A stretch of 55,234 nt of DNA from positions 1 to 55,234 of the forward strand of contig WHSW01000004.1 in NCBI GenBank assembly GCA_009379895.1. The letters run 5' to 3'. The notes under the pieces were generated by a model. The model was not told the DNA's origin. It did not search any database and worked only from the letters and a program-made list of their open reading frames with translations. Source of the DNA: Solirubrobacterales bacterium. Its GTDB lineage: Bacteria > Actinomycetota > Thermoleophilia > Solirubrobacterales > 70-9. Each line of letters begins with the position of its first letter. Position 1 is the first letter of the stretch. The translations under genes and the position numbers were made by a program. Shown piece by piece: positions 52,427 to 55,234 of this stretch.

Positions 52427-53404
52427 TCAGATCAGCTCGGCGACCGCCTCGAGCCCGGCGTCGAAGTCCGTCCGCGGCAGACCGCCGACGCAGGGGGAGG
52501 TGACCCCCGCGTCCCGATAGCGGCGCACCGCGCCCCGCACGCCCTCCGTGCCGCCGATCCCGGCGAGCGCGTCGAGCATCCGGTCCGAGAGCCCCGCCTT
52601 CGCTCCCTCGACGTCCCCCGCGGAGAGTCCCGCGTCGAAGGCCGCGAGCTCCTCGCCGAAGCCCGACGCCTCGAGCATCGCGCGGTAGAAGGGCAGTGAC
52701 GCGTAGGGGACGAGGTCCTGGCGCAGGCTGGCCCTGGCGCCTTGCACGTCGTCGGTGAGCGCGATCGGCACCGCGGCGACGACGTCGAAGGCGTCGGCCG
52801 AGCGCCCGGCGGCTTCGAGGCCCTCGCGGACGCTCGGGATCACCGTGTCGCGGATGTAGGAGGGAGCGCAGAGCCAGAGCATCACCCCGTCGGCGACCTG
52901 CCCGGCGAGCCGCAGCATGCTGGGCGACAGCGCCGCGACGTAGATCGGCAGGTCGGCCCGCGCCTCGTAACCCATGAACGCGAACTTGGTCGGGAAGCGC
53001 TCGCTGTCGGGCGGCTCGACGCCGCCCAGGATCGCGCGCAGCGCGGCGACGTACTCGCGCATCTGGGTGACCGGCCTGTCGATCCGCGCCCCGTGCCAGC
53101 GCTCGACCGTGACCCGGTGCGAGACGCCGAGCCCGAGCACCATCCGCCCGCCCGAGTGCTCGTCGATCGTGGCCGCCGTCTGGGCCATGGTCGCCGGCGT
53201 GCGCGAGAAGATCGGCACCACCCCGGTGCCGAGCCGGATCCGCTCGCTGACCGTTGCGTAAGCCATCAGCGTGGTCAGCGAGTCGCGACCCGCGATGTGG
53301 GTCACATAGGCGGCGTCGAAGCCGAGCCGGTCGGCGAGCGCGACCCGCTCGAGCGTCCGCGGCAGGTCGCGGCCGGGGGAGATGAAGGCGCCAATCCCGG
53401 GCAT
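52427..53404 (-). CDS. LLM-class F420-dependent oxidoreductase
   Basis: A 325-residue bacterial-luciferase-like TIM barrel. The family shows MPGIGAFISPGRDLPRTLERVALADRLGFDAAYVTH, ATVSERIRLGTGVVPIFSRTPATMAQTAATIDEHSGGRMVLGLGVSH and PIYVAALSPSMLRLAGQVADGVMLWLC. The cofactor F420 is inferred, since FMN is possible but rare for this actinobacterial group. The substrate is not known. ATG at 53404. The gene ends 13 bp after the convergent MaoC gene and starts 8 bp after the MprF-like gene, so it is probably in the MprF-like transcript. Confidence 0.9.
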   Translation of the reverse strand: MPGIGAFISPGRDLPRTLERVALADRLGFDAAYVTHIAGRDSLTTLMAYATVSERIRLGTGVVPIFSRTPATMAQTAATIDEHSGGRMVLGLGVSHRVTVERWHGARIDRPVTQMREYVAALRAILGGVEPPDSERFPTKFAFMGYEARADLPIYVAALSPSMLRLAGQVADGVMLWLCAPSYIRDTVIPSVREGLEAAGRSADAFDVVAAVPIALTDDVQGARASLRQDLVPYASLPFYRAMLEASGFGEELAAFDAGLSAGDVEGAKAGLSDRMLDALAGIGGTEGVRGAVRRYRDAGVTSPCVGGLPRTDFDAGLEAVAELI

Positions 53405-53412
53405 GCGAGGCG

Positions 53413-55234
53413 CTAGGCCTCCGACCGCGAACGCTCGCCGTCCTCGGCGAGGCGGATCGGCGGGGTGAGCATCCTGCCAACCAGGGGCAGGTCGGTGAAC
53501 CCCTCGACGCTCGTGTACAGCAGCGCCACCTTCGGCAGGTCGGCTGCGTCGTCGATGACCAGCGAGCGCGGCAGCCACTCGGGGTCGAACTTCTGATTGA
53601 AGTCGCGCAGCGATTGGATCTGAAAGAACGGGTTCAGCCCGCGCGCCAGGCGGCGCTCGACCCGGCCCCAGAAGCCGGCGTCCTCGGCGCTGTCGAGCAG
53701 CCGACCCCAGGCGGCGAAGTTGAGCGACAGGCGCTTGAACCCGCGGGCGCCGAGCGCCAGCGCCGCGTTCGCGATCAGGAACTCGGTCAGCCCGTTGGCT
53801 GCGTCCGGACGCCGGCGCATGAGGTCGAGCGAGTACCCCGGGTCGTCGCCGTAGCAGGGCACGAAGCGCAGGAAGCCGGCGACCCGGCCGGACCCGTCGC
53901 GGGCGAGCGCGATCGCGAAATCCTCCTCGCTGCCCTCGACCTCCTGGCCGAGCTCCATCGTGAAGCCGCGCTCCGCGGCGCCGTCGCGCCACTCGGCGCT
54001 GATCTCGTTCAGCTCGGCGACCAGCTCCGGGGCGGCGTCGGACTCGCGCAGCAGCTCGAAGGAGTGGTCGCGGTCGACCCGGCGAACTGCCGAGCGAACC
54101 GCCTTCATCTCGACGCCCTCGAGCGTGAACTGATCGCAGCGCAGGATCGCCTCGTCGCCGAGGTAGAGCGAGTGCATGCCGCGATCGCGATACAGCGGCG
54201 CGTCGGCCTCGCGCACGGCCAGGAACGCGACCCGCCAGCCGCGCTCGGCGCAGAAGGCGAGGAACTCGTCGATCGTCCGCTCGATGTCCTGCGGCGGGCC
54301 GATCGGATCGGCGGCGACCATCGCGTGACCGCGGACGTATACGTAGGCGATCAGCGAGCGCCCGTCGGAGGAGAAGAAGTAGTTCTTGTCGCGGCGCAGG
54401 GCGAAGTAGGCGAGCGTGTCCGAGCCGTGGGCGCGGACGATCTCGCGGGCGCGCGCCCGGCGAGCCTCGGTCGGCGGTCGGCGCTGGGTCAGCGGGCGCA
54501 GGATCAGGTAGAGCAGCGCCGCGAGGCCGCCGATCCCGAGGACGAGGAGCGCGGTCTCGAAGAAGTCGCCGAAGAGCTCGCTGCGAAACGTGTACGGGCC
54601 GTCGAGCCCGATCAGCCCGCCGAAGACGGTCTTGAGCATGCCGCCGAAGCCGAGCGCGGGCGTGATCCGGTCCTGCTCGAACAGCAACGAGGCGAACCCG
54701 AAGGCGAAGACCGCGGCGAGGTAGAGGGGGACGAACGCGATCGCGGTCGTGCGCGAGCGCGGGTCGCTGCGCGCGCGGAAGTCGGCGCGGAACCAGATCA
54801 GGGCGACGAGCATTGCCGCGTCGACCCCGAACGCGATCGGGTCGGGCCCCTTGAGCACGTGCAGGACGGCGGCGACCGCGAACAGCGCGACCGCGATCGC
54901 CCACGCCTGGCGCTTGCCGCGCGAGATCCCCCGGACCACCGCCAGGAGCCCGAGCCCGACCGCCACCGAGAGCACGAAGGTGACCGCGCGGCTGGGCCGC
55001 GAGAGCAGGTCGCCGAAGCCGAGCGAGACGTGGAACACCGGCGCCGTCGGCAGGATCGAGAGCGCGGCGATGATCGCCGTGAGCCAGGCGAGCGCACGCG
55101 GCGAGCGCGGCCGTCGCGCCGGCTCCGCCCCCGGGGGCGGGTCGACGATCGGCGCCGGCGCCGGGAGCGCCGAGATCCGGGCGGCGTCGTCGGGCGGGGC
55201 GAGGCCGTCGGCGCCGGCCGCGGTCGGGCCGTCG
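53413..55234 (-). CDS. MprF/LysX-like lysylphosphatidylglycerol synthase family, partial at right edge
   Basis: About 607 residues of a membrane protein open at the window end. From the visible N-terminal side there are several hydrophobic helices (TAIIAALSILPTAP, VTFVLSVAVGLGLLAVVRG, WAIAVALFAVAAVLHV, TTAIAFVPLYLAAVFAFGFASLLF, ALLVLGIGGLAALLYLIL), then a DUF2156 GNAT-like catalytic domain from about SDTLAYFALRRDKNYFFSSDGRSLIAY to the C-terminus with FNQKFDPEWLPRS. The frame is open to base 55233 and no canonical start is visible upstream of a GTG at 55038, so the true start lies outside. DUF2156 enzymes transfer aminoacyl groups from tRNA to lipids, altering surface charge; here the specificity is unknown. 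Confidence 0.87.
   Translation of the reverse strand, partial: DGPTAAGADGLAPPDDAARISALPAPAPIVDPPPGAEPARRPRSPRALAWLTAIIAALSILPTAPVFHVSLGFGDLLSRPSRAVTFVLSVAVGLGLLAVVRGISRGKRQAWAIAVALFAVAAVLHVLKGPDPIAFGVDAAMLVALIWFRADFRARSDPRSRTTAIAFVPLYLAAVFAFGFASLLFEQDRITPALGFGGMLKTVFGGLIGLDGPYTFRSELFGDFFETALLVLGIGGLAALLYLILRPLTQRRPPTEARRARAREIVRAHGSDTLAYFALRRDKNYFFSSDGRSLIAYVYVRGHAMVAADPIGPPQDIERTIDEFLAFCAERGWRVAFLAVREADAPLYRDRGMHSLYLGDEAILRCDQFTLEGVEMKAVRSAVRRVDRDHSFELLRESDAAPELVAELNEISAEWRDGAAERGFTMELGQEVEGSEEDFAIALARDGSGRVAGFLRFVPCYGDDPGYSLDLMRRRPDAANGLTEFLIANAALALGARGFKRLSLNFAAWGRLLDSAEDAGFWGRVERRLARGLNPFFQIQSLRDFNQKFDPEWLPRSLVIDDAADLPKVALLYTSVEGFTDLPLVGRMLTPPIRLAEDGERSRSEA

Overview
The window is about 55 kb of very GC-rich chromosomal DNA in which nearly every interval is coding on one strand. 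Gene content points to a deep-branching actinobacterium, most likely class Thermoleophilia (Solirubrobacterales or relatives). The clues are an actinobacterial SOS box (CGAAC-N4-GTTC) in front of lexA, a GTP-type PEP carboxykinase, an F420-type luciferase-like oxidoreductase, a split proline dehydrogenase / P5C dehydrogenase pair, delta-60 repeat and SPALVVS-type secreted proteins, and many GTG/TTG starts. No IS element, prophage, CRISPR array or plasmid gene was seen. The taxonomic call is an inference from gene style, not from a phylogenetic marker.

Layout. 1-1.1 kb: a tRNA-Leu cut by the window edge, then SOS-controlled lexA and a small zinc ribbon. 1.1-4.2 kb: proline catabolism operon (proline dehydrogenase then P5C dehydrogenase). 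4.2-4.6 kb: RNase P RNA with a clean terminator. 4.6-8.7 kb: an SDR, a c-di-AMP riboswitch directly joined to a peptidoglycan-binding/RlpA-type gene, a cysteine-free AhpD-like protein and glutamine synthetase. 8.7-14 kb: an ArsR/MFS pair, an amidohydrolase, a SnoaL-like protein and a YyaL/DUF255 protein. 14-21 kb: a tandem HD-GYP/LuxR regulator, a methyltransferase, an alpha/beta hydrolase and two secreted repeat proteins. 21-26.4 kb: a GST, a GSA-aminomutase-like aminotransferase, a MarR-controlled quinone/electrophile-resistance-like locus (dioxygenase plus esterase) and an HtrA-like protease. 26.5-30.9 kb: a MarR/DHA2 efflux pair, a frameshifted radical SAM gene and another MFS gene.

31-46.6 kb is rich in C2/C4 metabolism: acetate permease, acetyl-CoA synthetase, a second acyl-CoA ligase with a MarR gene, a succinyl-CoA-ligase-like pair coupled to a one-cluster ferredoxin, PEP carboxykinase, and a Chloroflexus-type malyl-CoA/beta-methylmalyl-CoA lyase. 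Mixed in are a broken amine oxidase, an orphan lipoprotein solute-binding protein coupled to an M20 peptidase, and a streptogrisin-like protease. 46.6-55.2 kb holds a GNAT with an internal repeat, a saccharopine-dehydrogenase-like protein, an NTF2-like protein, an acyl-CoA dehydrogenase, an SCP2 protein, a winged-helix protein, a MaoC hydratase, an F420-type oxidoreductase and an MprF-like protein running off the right edge.

Taken together the 31-52 kb genes can be read as a scattered acetate or branched-acyl-CoA assimilation set feeding oxaloacetate to gluconeogenesis; this is a hypothesis. The most striking non-coding signals are the riboswitch whose last helix swallows the start codon, tandem 14-bp palindromes in front of the acetate permease, perfect palindromes beside three MarR genes, and a 20-bp inverted repeat at 26.4 kb.
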